A stretch of 20,501 nt of DNA, from positions 1 to 20,501 of the forward strand of contig DASZIL010000027.1 in assembly GCA_035949255.1 (NCBI GenBank). Reading direction: 5' to 3'. The stretch is from GAS188 sp035949255 (GTDB lineage Bacteria > Pseudomonadota > Alphaproteobacteria > Rhizobiales > Beijerinckiaceae). The translations under genes were made by a program, and so were the position numbers. The notes beneath the pieces are model-generated. The model had not been told where the DNA came from and made no database searches. It saw nothing but the letters and a program-made list of their open reading frames with translations. Positions 1-6,911 of this stretch are shown in pieces (position 1 is the first letter of the stretch; every line of letters begins with the position of its first letter).

Positions 1-1133
1 TCATGCGGATGGCTCGCCCGCGTCGCCTTGGCGAAGCCGCGCCCGGTCGTGATCGATTCATCCGCAACGATCGCGTTCTCGGGCAGGAGCGCGCCGATGG
101 ATTGGCCGAGCGTCTCGGGTGTGATGGCGCCCGTGGCGGGCGTCGCTTTCGCATAGGGGATGGTCGGCGCCTTCTCGGCGCGCGCGCCGAGCTCGTCTGC
201 GAGCCGTTCGAGCGCCTGCGCGATGTCGTCGGCGCGGCTCGCCAGCTGATGGGATTGGCATTCCTTCGGGGCGAGCAGGCTCGGCTTGTTCGGATAGGCG
301 AAGAAGGCGACGGGCGTGCGCGCGCCGACGAGGATGAGGTGCTTCACGCCGTTTAGCATGTCGAGCGCCTGATCGACCGGATAGGGGAGGCGGCTTGCCG
401 CCACCCTGCCGGCGCCCCGCTCGGTGCGGGCGACGGAGCCTTCGGCGACGAGGCGCGCGCCGGTCTTCGTCGCGATCTTGCCGGCAAGCTCGAGCGCGCC
501 TTGCCGCAACGCCCGCCCGCCGAGAAGGATCACCGTCGGCTCGCCCGAGCGCAGAACGCGTGCGGCCTCGGCGACAGCCTCCTTCGCGACCTCCTTCGGC
601 TTTTCGACACTCGGCACGGGCGCGACCCCGGAGCCCTCGTTCCACGCCGTGTCGGCCGGCAGGATCAAGGTCGCGACCTGGCCGGGGCTGGTGAGGGAAG
701 CGGCGATCGCCGCGGCGCCGTCGGTGGCGACGGATTTGGCATCGGGCGAGGTGCGCACCCAGGAGGACACGGTCTTGGCGGCCGATTCGATGTCGGAAGT
801 GAGCGGCGCGTCGTAGCGGCGATGATAGACGGCATGGTCGCCAACGATATTCACGATCGCGCTCGAAGCCTTATGCGCGTTGTGGAGATTGGCCATGCCG
901 TTCGCGAGGCCGGGCCCGAGATGCAACAGCGTTGCGGCGGGTTTATCCGTCATCCTCGCGTAGCCGTCGGCCGCTCCGGTCACCACCCCCTCGAAAAGGC
1001 CGAGGATGCAGCGCATCCCCTCGACCCGGTCGAGCGCGGTGACGAAATGCATTTCCGACGTGCCGGGATTGCTGAAACACACATTGACGCCGCCCGCGAC
1101 CAGCGTCCGTACAAGGCTCTCCGCTCCATTCAC
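1..1133 (-). CDS. TPP-dependent enzyme, acetolactate synthase/benzoylformate decarboxylase-like (partial)
   Basis: The reading frame enters from the left edge and lacks its C-terminus; 377 codons are visible, starting at a GTG at 1133 (MNGAESLVRT). The N-terminal pyrimidine-binding domain is clear. NPGTSE is at about residues 22-27, and GLFEGVVTGAADGYAR (about 45-60) carries the glutamate (E48) that activates TPP. LGPGLANGMANLHNA (about 72-86) and a central domain follow (TVILLGGRAL). The C-terminal pyrophosphate-binding domain has only begun where the window ends. Enzymes of this fold decarboxylate or ligate 2-oxoacids in the cytoplasm. This subgroup is usually labelled acetolactate synthase large subunit, but no small regulatory subunit is present here, so the substrate is open; a 2-oxoacid decarboxylase is equally possible. 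It diverges from the 2-oxoacid reductase gene at 1378. The start is inferred from the family N-terminus, since the Shine-Dalgarno sequence upstream is weak. Confidence 0.85.
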   Translation of the reverse strand, partial: MNGAESLVRTLVAGGVNVCFSNPGTSEMHFVTALDRVEGMRCILGLFEGVVTGAADGYARMTDKPAATLLHLGPGLANGMANLHNAHKASSAIVNIVGDHAVYHRRYDAPLTSDIESAAKTVSSWVRTSPDAKSVATDGAAAIAASLTSPGQVATLILPADTAWNEGSGVAPVPSVEKPKEVAKEAVAEAARVLRSGEPTVILLGGRALRQGALELAGKIATKTGARLVAEGSVARTERGAGRVAASRLPYPVDQALDMLNGVKHLILVGARTPVAFFAYPNKPSLLAPKECQSHQLASRADDIAQALERLADELGARAEKAPTIPYAKATPATGAITPETLGQSIGALLPENAIVADESITTGRGFAKATRASHPH

Positions 1134-1377
1134 GACTGCACCAGCCCATTCTTGACAAGATTGATGTCCCCGCAACGGGACGAGATGACGGCTCCGGATC
1201 GGACCCGATCAGGAGCCGTCGCGAGCATGGATCGTAGAGGAAGCCGCGCCCGTCGGCAAAGCCTCGAGGTCGATCGATGCTCTGGTCGCCCCGGTTGGCG
1301 GTCGGGAGATTGTGCGAGCCCCGCGCTTCGGCGATGCTGCGGGCGAAGCTGTGACGTAAGGGAGATGAAGGGCCGCG
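1134..1377. promoter_or_regulatory. Divergent intergenic region with short palindrome
   Basis: This 244-base spacer separates two divergent genes and must hold both promoters. At 1150-1160 there is an 11-base palindrome, TCTTG-A-CAAGA, 17 bases upstream of the GTG start of the minus-strand gene; it includes a TTGACA hexamer on the plus strand (1152-1157) without a convincing -10 partner. A GGGAG Shine-Dalgarno-like stretch (1360-1364) precedes the plus-strand ATG. Nothing else is recognisable. Confidence 0.3.
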
Positions 1378-2406
1378 ATGGAAAAGGATATTCTGGTGTG
1401 GGGCTCGGGCGCGATCGGCGGCACGGTCGGCGCTTACCTCAAGCGTGCCGGCCATGACGTGACCTTCGTCGACATCGTGCCCGAGCATGTCGCGGCGATC
1501 CGCGATCCGGCACGCGGCCTTGCGATCACCGGCCCGGTCGACACCTTCACGGTCGTGGCGCCCGCTTTCGAGCCCGCGAAGGTCGAAGGCAAATGGAAGC
1601 GGATCTTCCTTTCGGTCAAGGCGCACCACACCGAGACGGCATGCCTCGCGCTCAAGCCGCATCTCGCCGAGGACGGCTATGTGCTCTCGCTGCAAAACGG
1701 GCTTTGCGAGAGGATCATCGCGCGCATCGTGGGACCCGAGCGAACTGTCGGCGCCTTTGTGAATTTCGGCGCGGATTGGCTCAAAGCCGGAGAGATCATC
1801 TACGCCAATCGCGGCGCGGTGGTGCTCGGCGAGATCGACGGGACGATGACGCCCCGCCTCGCGAAGTTGCATGAAGAGATGAAGGTTTTCGAGCCCGAGG
1901 CGATCACGACGCCGCGCATCTGGTCCTATCTCTGGGGCAAGCTCGGCTATGGCTCGCTGCTTTTCGCCCAGGCGCTCGGCAGTCTCGGCATCGCCGATTG
2001 CCTGGCGCGCCCGGAGCTCCTGCCGCTCTGGCGCCGCCTCGCGGGCGAAGCGGTGGAAGTCGCGCTCGCCGAGGGCGTCGAGCCGCTCGGCTTCAACGGC
2101 TATGACCCCAATGCATTTCGGCTGAGCGCGAGCGAAGAGGATGCGCGCCGAAGCGTTGCGGCGATGGTCGCCTTCAACCGGCCGAACGCCAAGACCCATT
2201 CGGGCGTCTGGCGCGATCTCGCGGTGCGCCAGCGGCGGACCGAGGTCGATGTGCAGATCGCGCCCATCGCCGAGATCGGGAAGACGCATGGCATCGCCTG
2301 CCCGGCGGTCCAAGGCCTCGTCGCCATGATTCACGAGATCGAGGACGGCAAGCGGGCCTTGAGCGATGCCAACCTCGTCGAGCTCATGCGTATCGCGTTG
2401 CAATGA
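1378..2406 (+). CDS. Ketopantoate reductase (PanE/ApbA) family 2-oxoacid reductase
   Basis: A 342-residue cytoplasmic NAD(P)H-dependent reductase. The Rossmann motif GSGAIGG is at residues 9-15, SVKAHHT at 79-85, LQNGL at 105-109 and the catalytic-lysine region WGKLGYGSLLF at 186-196 (K188). A C-terminal helical segment contains SGVWRDLAVRQRRTEVD. In E. coli PanE the residues four and eight after the catalytic lysine (N180, N184) hold the substrate; here they are glycine and phenylalanine. That argues against ketopantoate as substrate and for another 2-oxo acid. At 342 residues it is longer than E. coli PanE (303). The ATG at 1378 fits the conserved N-terminus. The gene diverges from the TPP enzyme and lies 191 bases before the substrate-binding protein gene, so shared function with either is possible but unproven. 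Confidence 0.88.
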   Translation: MEKDILVWGSGAIGGTVGAYLKRAGHDVTFVDIVPEHVAAIRDPARGLAITGPVDTFTVVAPAFEPAKVEGKWKRIFLSVKAHHTETACLALKPHLAEDGYVLSLQNGLCERIIARIVGPERTVGAFVNFGADWLKAGEIIYANRGAVVLGEIDGTMTPRLAKLHEEMKVFEPEAITTPRIWSYLWGKLGYGSLLFAQALGSLGIADCLARPELLPLWRRLAGEAVEVALAEGVEPLGFNGYDPNAFRLSASEEDARRSVAAMVAFNRPNAKTHSGVWRDLAVRQRRTEVDVQIAPIAEIGKTHGIACPAVQGLVAMIHEIEDGKRALSDANLVELMRIALQ

Positions 2407-2462
2407 CCGAGCCTCGCCGGAAGGCGCTGATCGCCGAGACTTGTTCGACCGTGCGGAGGCTC

Positions 2463-2508
2463 GTCACACTCATCTTATGTGTCGTATATTAGGACAAGGG
2501 TTTTGACA
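2463..2508 (+). promoter_or_regulatory. Candidate promoter with overlapping operator for the 2598-9274 operon
   Basis: A GTCACA (2463-2468) and a TATATT (2485-2490) separated by 16 bases resemble sigma-70 -35 and -10 elements. An interrupted palindrome, TGTCgTAtATtAgGACA (2480-2496; six of eight arm positions match), covers the -10 element, the placement expected of a repressor operator of GntR or similar type. A second TTGACA at 2503-2508 has only a poor -10 (TAGCTT at 2526). This short AT-rich stretch stands out against the GC-rich surroundings. No regulator gene lies next to it in the window. Confidence 0.4.
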
Positions 2509-2597
2509 GGCCGCTGGAGGGAGAATAGCTTCGCGCCCGCGCCGGACCGCGGCGACGCGAGGACGAAGGGTTCGGCGCGTGTCAGGGAGGATCGACG

Positions 2598-3626
2598 TTG
2601 AAATTTCCGACTTCGCTCGCACGACGCGGCCTTGGGCTCGCCTTGGGTGGAATCGCCGCTTTCGCGATGCTCGCGCCACACGCCGCATTCGCGGAAACGA
2701 AGACGGTGCGTCTCGCCAAGCAGTTCGGCATCTCCTATTTGCCTCTCACCATCATCGAGAAGAAGGGGTTGCTCGAAGCCGAGGGCAAGAAGCTCGGCCT
2801 CGACCTCAAGACCGAATGGCTGCAGTTCACGGGCGGAGCGCCGATGAACGAGGCGCTGATTTCGGGGACGCTCGACATCGTTTCCGGCGGTGTCGGCCCC
2901 ATGTTGGTCATCTGGGGCAAGACGCGCGGCAACCTCGGCGTGAAGGGCGTCGCCGCCTTGAACTCGATGCCGCTCTATCTCAACACCACCGACGCGAATG
3001 TGAAAAGCGTCAAGGATTTTTCCGCGAAGGACAAGATCGGCTTGCCCACCGTCAAGGTCTCGATCCAGGCGGTCGTCTTGCAAATGGCGGCCGAGAAGGC
3101 GCTCGGCGAAGGCAAGGCCAATGCGCTCGACGCCCTGACCGTTTCGATGGGCCATCCGGACGCAGAAACAGCGATGATGAACGGCAAATCCGAGGTCGAT
3201 GCTCATTTCGGCGCCGCGCCCTATCAATATGACGAGCTCAAGGACGCGCGCGTCCACAAGGTGCTCGACAGCTATGAGGTGCTAGGCGGCCCCCATGTCT
3301 TCAACGTCATCTGGGCGACGACGCGCTACCACGATCAGAACCCCGTGGTGATCAAGGCCCTGCTCGCCGCGCTCGGCGATGCTATGGAGGTGATCAAATC
3401 CAACCCCTCGGAGGCCGCCGCGATCTGGATCGCCGATGAACACTCGAAGATGGCGCAGGACGAGGTCGAGCGCATCATCAAGCTTCCCGAGAACGAGTGG
3501 ACGATAACGCCGAAGAAGGTCATGGTTTTTGCCGATTTCATGGCGCGAAACGGCCTCGTCTCCGGCAAGCCGGCGAGCTGGAAGGATGTGTTCTTCTCAG
3601 ACATTCACGACCTTCCCGGAAACTGA
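2598..3626 (+). CDS. ABC transporter substrate-binding protein, NMT1/TauA (nitrate/sulfonate/taurine) type
   Basis: A 342-residue periplasmic binding protein. It starts at a TTG preceded by a strong GGGAGG ribosome binding site (2585-2590) with seven bases of spacing. The N-terminus is a signal peptide: basic KFPTSLARR, a hydrophobic stretch, and likely cleavage after AFA at about residue 32. The mature protein begins with VRLAKQFGISYLPLTIIEKKG and continues with GGAPMNEALISGTLDIVSGG (about 81-100), the pattern of the COG0715 family, whose members bind sulfonates, nitrate, pyrimidine precursors or other small acids. GLPTVKVSIQAVVLQMAAEKAL marks the second lobe. No permease or ATPase gene follows; the next gene, nine bases on, is the Fe-S subunit of a succinate-dehydrogenase-like complex. 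The binding protein must borrow transporter subunits from elsewhere or serve as a sensor. The ligand cannot be read from sequence. Confidence 0.88.
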   Translation: MKFPTSLARRGLGLALGGIAAFAMLAPHAAFAETKTVRLAKQFGISYLPLTIIEKKGLLEAEGKKLGLDLKTEWLQFTGGAPMNEALISGTLDIVSGGVGPMLVIWGKTRGNLGVKGVAALNSMPLYLNTTDANVKSVKDFSAKDKIGLPTVKVSIQAVVLQMAAEKALGEGKANALDALTVSMGHPDAETAMMNGKSEVDAHFGAAPYQYDELKDARVHKVLDSYEVLGGPHVFNVIWATTRYHDQNPVVIKALLAALGDAMEVIKSNPSEAAAIWIADEHSKMAQDEVERIIKLPENEWTITPKKVMVFADFMARNGLVSGKPASWKDVFFSDIHDLPGN

Positions 3627-3635
3627 GGCGCCAGG

Positions 3636-4364
3636 ATGAGCACGCAAACTCTCGCGGTCTCGATCCGGCGCGGGCAGGGCGAGCGTTACGACGAATTCAA
3701 GGTCGAGCGGCGCGAAAGCCAGACCGTCCTCGATGTCGTCACCGAGATTCAGCGCGCGCAGGATGCGAGCCTGAGCTACCGCTTCGCCTGCCGGGTCGGC
3801 ATGTGCGGCTCTTGCGCCATGACGGTGAACGGGCGCCCGCGCTGGACCTGCCGCACACGCGTCACCGAGGCCATCGACGGCAAGGGGCGCCTCGTGCTCG
3901 AGCCGCTCCGCAACCTTCCGGTCATCAAGGATCTCGCGGTCGAGATGACGCCCTTCTTCGAGAAATGGCGCGACGCCAAGGGCTTCTTCGAGCCTGGTGA
4001 GGCGCCGCCGCAGGATTTCGCCAAGGTGCCGCCCGCTTCCCCCGAACGACAAGCGGCGGATGAAGGCATCGAGTGCATCAATTGCGGCGTTTGCTATTCG
4101 GCCTGCGACGTCGTCGCCTGGAACCCCGATTATCTCGGCCCCGCGGCGCTCAACCGCGCCTGGACCTTGATCAACGACGTGCGCGACCAAGGACAGGAGG
4201 CGCGGCTTGCCGCGGTTTCCGGCCGCGACGGCTGCCAATCCTGTCACACGCATATGAGCTGCACGAGCTTTTGCCCCAAGGGCCTTGAGCCGACCTATGC
4301 GATCGCCGGCTTGAAGCGTAGGGCGATGCGCGGCGCGCTTGGCCGCAAAGGCGGCGAGCGATGA
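3636..4364 (+). CDS. Succinate dehydrogenase/fumarate reductase-like iron-sulfur subunit
   Basis: This 242-residue SdhB/FrdB-type electron-transfer subunit passes electrons from the flavoprotein to the membrane quinone site. All cluster ligands are present. The [2Fe-2S] ferredoxin domain has C52, C57, C60 and C72 (CRVGMCGSC...TC). The C-terminal domain has CINCGVCYSAC (C147, C150, C153, C157) and CQSCHTHMSCTSFCP (C203, C209, C213), matching the [4Fe-4S] and [3Fe-4S] pattern of E. coli SdhB. The NPDYLGPAAL segment typical of the family follows the first cluster motif. It begins nine bases after the binding-protein gene, and its stop overlaps the next start as ATGA. The partner flavoprotein lies at the operon end (7520-9274), not next to this gene as in housekeeping sdhCDAB operons. 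Confidence 0.93.
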   Translation: MSTQTLAVSIRRGQGERYDEFKVERRESQTVLDVVTEIQRAQDASLSYRFACRVGMCGSCAMTVNGRPRWTCRTRVTEAIDGKGRLVLEPLRNLPVIKDLAVEMTPFFEKWRDAKGFFEPGEAPPQDFAKVPPASPERQAADEGIECINCGVCYSACDVVAWNPDYLGPAALNRAWTLINDVRDQGQEARLAAVSGRDGCQSCHTHMSCTSFCPKGLEPTYAIAGLKRRAMRGALGRKGGER

Positions 4365-4690
4365 GCGCGACGGTTTTTCTCGCCCAGCGGGTGACGGCAG
4401 CGATCCTCGCCTTCCTGGTGGTCGCGCATCTTTCGATGATCATCGCGGCCGAGCATGCAGGCCTCACGGCAGGCGCCGTTCTCTCGCGCACCCATCACAA
4501 CCTCCTGCTCTTCGGCTTCTACGCGCTCTTCGTCATCGCCGCCGCGATCCATGCGCCGATCGGGCTTCGCAACATCATCGCCGAATGGTCGGGATGGCGC
4601 GGCCGATCGCTCGATCTCGCCATGGGAGCTTTCGCGCTGGCGCTCCTCGGCCTCGGGCTGCGCGCGGTTTTCGCGGTGTATTCGGCATGA
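4361..4690 (+). CDS. Succinate dehydrogenase/fumarate reductase-like membrane anchor 1
   Basis: A 109-residue inner-membrane protein with three predicted transmembrane helices (about residues 8-30, 48-68 and 84-106). That is the size and layout of SdhC/SdhD-type anchor subunits that bind quinone and sometimes haem b. The N-terminal QRVTAAILAFLVVAH pattern, an early Q/H-R-x-T/S in helix 1 followed by a histidine (H23), is typical of such anchors. Further histidines before helix 2 (RTHHN) could bind haem or quinone. The ATG overlaps the stop of the iron-sulfur subunit gene (ATGA), and its own stop overlaps the next start in the same way, so the three are translationally coupled. Whether it corresponds to SdhC or SdhD is uncertain. 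Confidence 0.85.
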   Translation: MSATVFLAQRVTAAILAFLVVAHLSMIIAAEHAGLTAGAVLSRTHHNLLLFGFYALFVIAAAIHAPIGLRNIIAEWSGWRGRSLDLAMGAFALALLGLGLRAVFAVYSA

Positions 4691-5088
4691 GCGAAGCTAC
4701 ATCAGCCGGGCTCGTCCGGGCGTCACGTGAGGCCAGGCCTCGTCTGATGGTGGCGCAAGGACACAAAAGGCGAGGCTTCGTCGCGGCGCTCTTGCATCGG
4801 CTCTCCGGCGTCGCGCTCGCGATCTTCCTGCCGATGCATTTCCTCGCGCTCGCGACCTCGCTCCAAGGCGCGGACGCGCTCGACGCTTTTCTCGCCTTGA
4901 CGCGCAACCCCTTCGTCAAGGCGGCCGAATGGGGGCTCGTCACCGCGCTTACCTTGCATCTCGCGCTGGGGCTTCGCCTTCTCGCCATCGAGCTTCTCGC
5001 CTGGCGCGAACGCAGCGCCGCGATCATTCCGGCCGCCTTCGCCGCCGCCGTCGCGATCGGGCTTCTCTTCCTGCTCAACGCCGGATAG
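4687..5088 (+). CDS. Succinate dehydrogenase cytochrome b-like membrane anchor 2
   Basis: A 133-residue inner-membrane protein with a basic cytoplasmic N-terminus and three transmembrane helices (about 32-58, 76-102 and 110-132). LLHRLSGVALAIFLPMHFLAL (about 36-56) matches the SdhC signature H-R-x-S/T-G in helix 1, followed by a histidine in the helix; H82 or H88 in helix 2 (GLVTALTLHLALGLR) are candidate haem or quinone ligands. With the preceding gene it completes a two-protein membrane anchor for a SdhA/SdhB-type dehydrogenase. The chosen ATG overlaps the previous stop by four bases. The open frame continues upstream through the neighbouring gene, but that part is not a plausible protein. 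Confidence 0.82.
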   Translation: MSEATSAGLVRASREARPRLMVAQGHKRRGFVAALLHRLSGVALAIFLPMHFLALATSLQGADALDAFLALTRNPFVKAAEWGLVTALTLHLALGLRLLAIELLAWRERSAAIIPAAFAAAVAIGLLFLLNAG

Positions 5089-5093
5089 GCGGC

Positions 5094-5825
5094 TTGACCA
5101 TCACGCTTGCGAGTCTCGCCGTCGTCTGGCTTGGCGCCTTCCTCGGCGCGCTCGCGGCGGGCGGCTCGGGCTTCGCCTTCGCACTCGTCGCCTCGGCGAT
5201 CTGGCTGCACGCCTTCGATCCACCGCATATGACGGGGCTCGTCGTCGCCTGCAGCACGCTCATCCAGATCGTGCTTTTCGTGCCGGTCTGGCGCAAGGTC
5301 GAAATGGCGCGGCTATGGCCCTTTCTCGTCGGGGCGCTCGCCGGCGTGCCGCTCGGCGCCGCCGTGGTGACGCACGCACCGACAGGGCCGATCAAGGCGG
5401 CGCTCGGCGCCTTTCTTCTCGCCTACGGAACTTACGCCTTCCTCGCGCCGCATCTTCCGCGCCTCGCCTTCGGCGGCAAGCCGGTCGACGCCGCGATCGG
5501 CTTCGTCGGTGGTGTGCTCGGCGGGCTCGCAGGATATTCCGGCGTGCTGCCGACGCTTTGGACGCAGTTGCGGGGTTGGCCGAAGGATGTGGCGCGCGCC
5601 GTCTACCAGCCCTTCATCCTCTTCGCCCATGCGCTCACGCTCATGAGCCTCGGCACGGCCGGCATCGATCGCTCGACGCTTACGCTCCTCGGTGCCAGCC
5701 TGCCGGCGCTTGCTTGCGGGGCGTGGCTCGGCTGGCGCATCTATGGAAGGCTCGACGAACGGCGCTTCCGCCAGGCGCTCGCGGCGCTCATCGCGCTTTC
5801 CGGCCTCTTCCTCGTCCTGCTTTGA
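5094..5825 (+). CDS. TauE/SafE family anion permease (sulfite exporter family)
   Basis: A 243-residue inner-membrane protein of about seven to eight transmembrane helices. It shows the two-fold repeated TauE/SafE pattern: an N-terminal GAFLGALAAGGSGFAFALVASA (about 13-34) and, halfway, GFVGGVLGGLAGYSGVLPTLW (about 137-157), both glycine-rich helix pairs. Family members export sulfite, sulfoacetate or other small anions, or are uncharacterised. The start is a TTG five bases after the upstream stop; a longer in-frame ATG at 4929 would run through the anchor gene and is rejected. Its place inside a dehydrogenase/fumarase operon suggests export of a product or by-product of that pathway. Sulfite is one candidate, supported only by family history. 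Confidence 0.85.
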   Translation: MTITLASLAVVWLGAFLGALAAGGSGFAFALVASAIWLHAFDPPHMTGLVVACSTLIQIVLFVPVWRKVEMARLWPFLVGALAGVPLGAAVVTHAPTGPIKAALGAFLLAYGTYAFLAPHLPRLAFGGKPVDAAIGFVGGVLGGLAGYSGVLPTLWTQLRGWPKDVARAVYQPFILFAHALTLMSLGTAGIDRSTLTLLGASLPALACGAWLGWRIYGRLDERRFRQALAALIALSGLFLVLL

Positions 5826-5969
5826 AAAGCATATTAGGCTCGAGGGGCGTGACAAGAAGGCCGCTTGCTCTTAGATCATGCTCATTGCCGGGGCCGCCAA
5901 GGCCCAGCGTTTCGATCATGCCGCAATCCCTCGAGATTCACGGCATCGACGAGTGGTGAGGAATTCGTG
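5826..5969 (+). promoter_or_regulatory. Intra-operon spacer with AT-rich motif
   Basis: This 144-base gap is the longest inside the operon. The octamer ATATTAGG at 5831-5838 also occurs in the operator at 2486-2493, which may hint at an internal promoter or shared binding factor. I find no well-spaced -35 partner and no hairpin that looks like a terminator. A GAGGA Shine-Dalgarno sequence (5958-5962) serves the fumarase start. Confidence 0.25.
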
Positions 5970-6842
5970 ATGGAACTCGACCCGCATGAAATCGGGGAGG
6001 TCTGCAAGACGCTCTACATCCGCGCCGTGAAGCTTTTGCCGCGCGACGTGAAGGAGGGTTTCGCCGAGCTGCAGCGGCGAGAGACCGACGCGACCGGTCG
6101 CGCCATTCTCGGCACCATGGTCGAGAACATCGCGGTGGCCGAGCGCACGCGCAATCTTTTGTGCCAGGACACCGGCATCCCGATCTACAACGTTACCATC
6201 GGCAAGAATGTGGTCTTCGACGGGGTGGCGCTCAAGGCGGCGATCCGGCGCGGCTGCGAACGCGCGACGCGCGAGCATCCGCTGCGTTCCTCCGTCGTGC
6301 ATCCGATCACGCGGCAGAATGAGCAGACCTCATGCGGCCCGGGCGTGCCGATCATCCATGTCGATTTCGACGAGCGCGACGAGACGGTCGAGATCGAGAT
6401 GATCCCGAAAGGCTCAGGGTCCGAGAACGGCTCCTTCCTGCAGATGCTCATCCCGGCCGACGGGGTGAAGGCCGTGAAGCGCTTCGTCATCGACAAGGTG
6501 ATCGAGCTCGGCGGACGCGTCTGCCCGCCCACCATCGTCGGCGTCGGCATCGGCGGCACCTCCGATCTTTGCATGCACCTCGCCAAGAAGGCCGCGACGC
6601 GGCCCTTGCGCACCAAATGCCCGGATGTGGAAGGCGCGAAGATCGAGGCGGAGCTTTCGCAGGCCGTGAACGAGCTCGGTATCGGCCCGCAAGGCCTCGG
6701 CGGCAGGTCGACGGCCTTCGCGGTGCATGTCGAGGTGGCAGCGACGCATATCACCATGAACCCCGTCGCGGTGAACATTCAATGCCATTCGGCGCGGCGC
6801 GCCACGGCGACGATCACGCCCGGCGGCATCACTTTCGGCTGA
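5970..6842 (+). CDS. Class I fumarate hydratase, alpha (Fe-S) subunit, FumA/TtdA N-terminal type
   Basis: This 290-residue subunit carries the [4Fe-4S] cluster of the oxygen-sensitive, two-subunit class I hydro-lyases (fumarase, L-tartrate dehydratase, mesaconase). Cluster ligands are predicted as C65 in LLCQDTGIPIY, C185 in CPPTIVGVGIGGTSDL and C272 in NIQCHSARR; their spacing matches the three cluster cysteines of characterised class I fumarase. Also conserved are RSSVVHPITRQNEQTSC (about 106-122), KGSGSENGSFL (147-157) and GPQGLGGRSTAFAVHVE (239-255). The ATG at 5970 has a GAGGA site eight bases upstream and gives the usual MELDPHEI start; the frame is open further upstream without support. 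The beta subunit follows after 69 bases. The sequence looks like a fumarase, but the substrate could be any fumarate-like acid. Confidence 0.92.
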   Translation: MELDPHEIGEVCKTLYIRAVKLLPRDVKEGFAELQRRETDATGRAILGTMVENIAVAERTRNLLCQDTGIPIYNVTIGKNVVFDGVALKAAIRRGCERATREHPLRSSVVHPITRQNEQTSCGPGVPIIHVDFDERDETVEIEMIPKGSGSENGSFLQMLIPADGVKAVKRFVIDKVIELGGRVCPPTIVGVGIGGTSDLCMHLAKKAATRPLRTKCPDVEGAKIEAELSQAVNELGIGPQGLGGRSTAFAVHVEVAATHITMNPVAVNIQCHSARRATATITPGGITFG

Positions 6843-6911
6843 CGGGTCCCGTTTGACTTCAATGGGGCGGCCCGTTCCCGCGGCTGCCCGGCGACGACGA
6901 GCGAGCGCTCC

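Noticed and set aside
501..1457. 318-codon open frame on the plus strand
   Set aside because: Runs antisense to the TPP enzyme, whose motifs are clear; the plus-strand product is arginine-rich with no family features, a common artefact in GC-rich DNA.
943..2403. 486-codon open frame on the minus strand
   Set aside because: Antisense to the ketopantoate-reductase-like gene and overlapping the TPP gene; composition is that of a shadow frame.
4929..5093. Upstream ATG start for the TauE/SafE permease
   Set aside because: Would add 55 arginine-rich residues overlapping the anchor gene; the TTG at 5094 starts at the first membrane helix.
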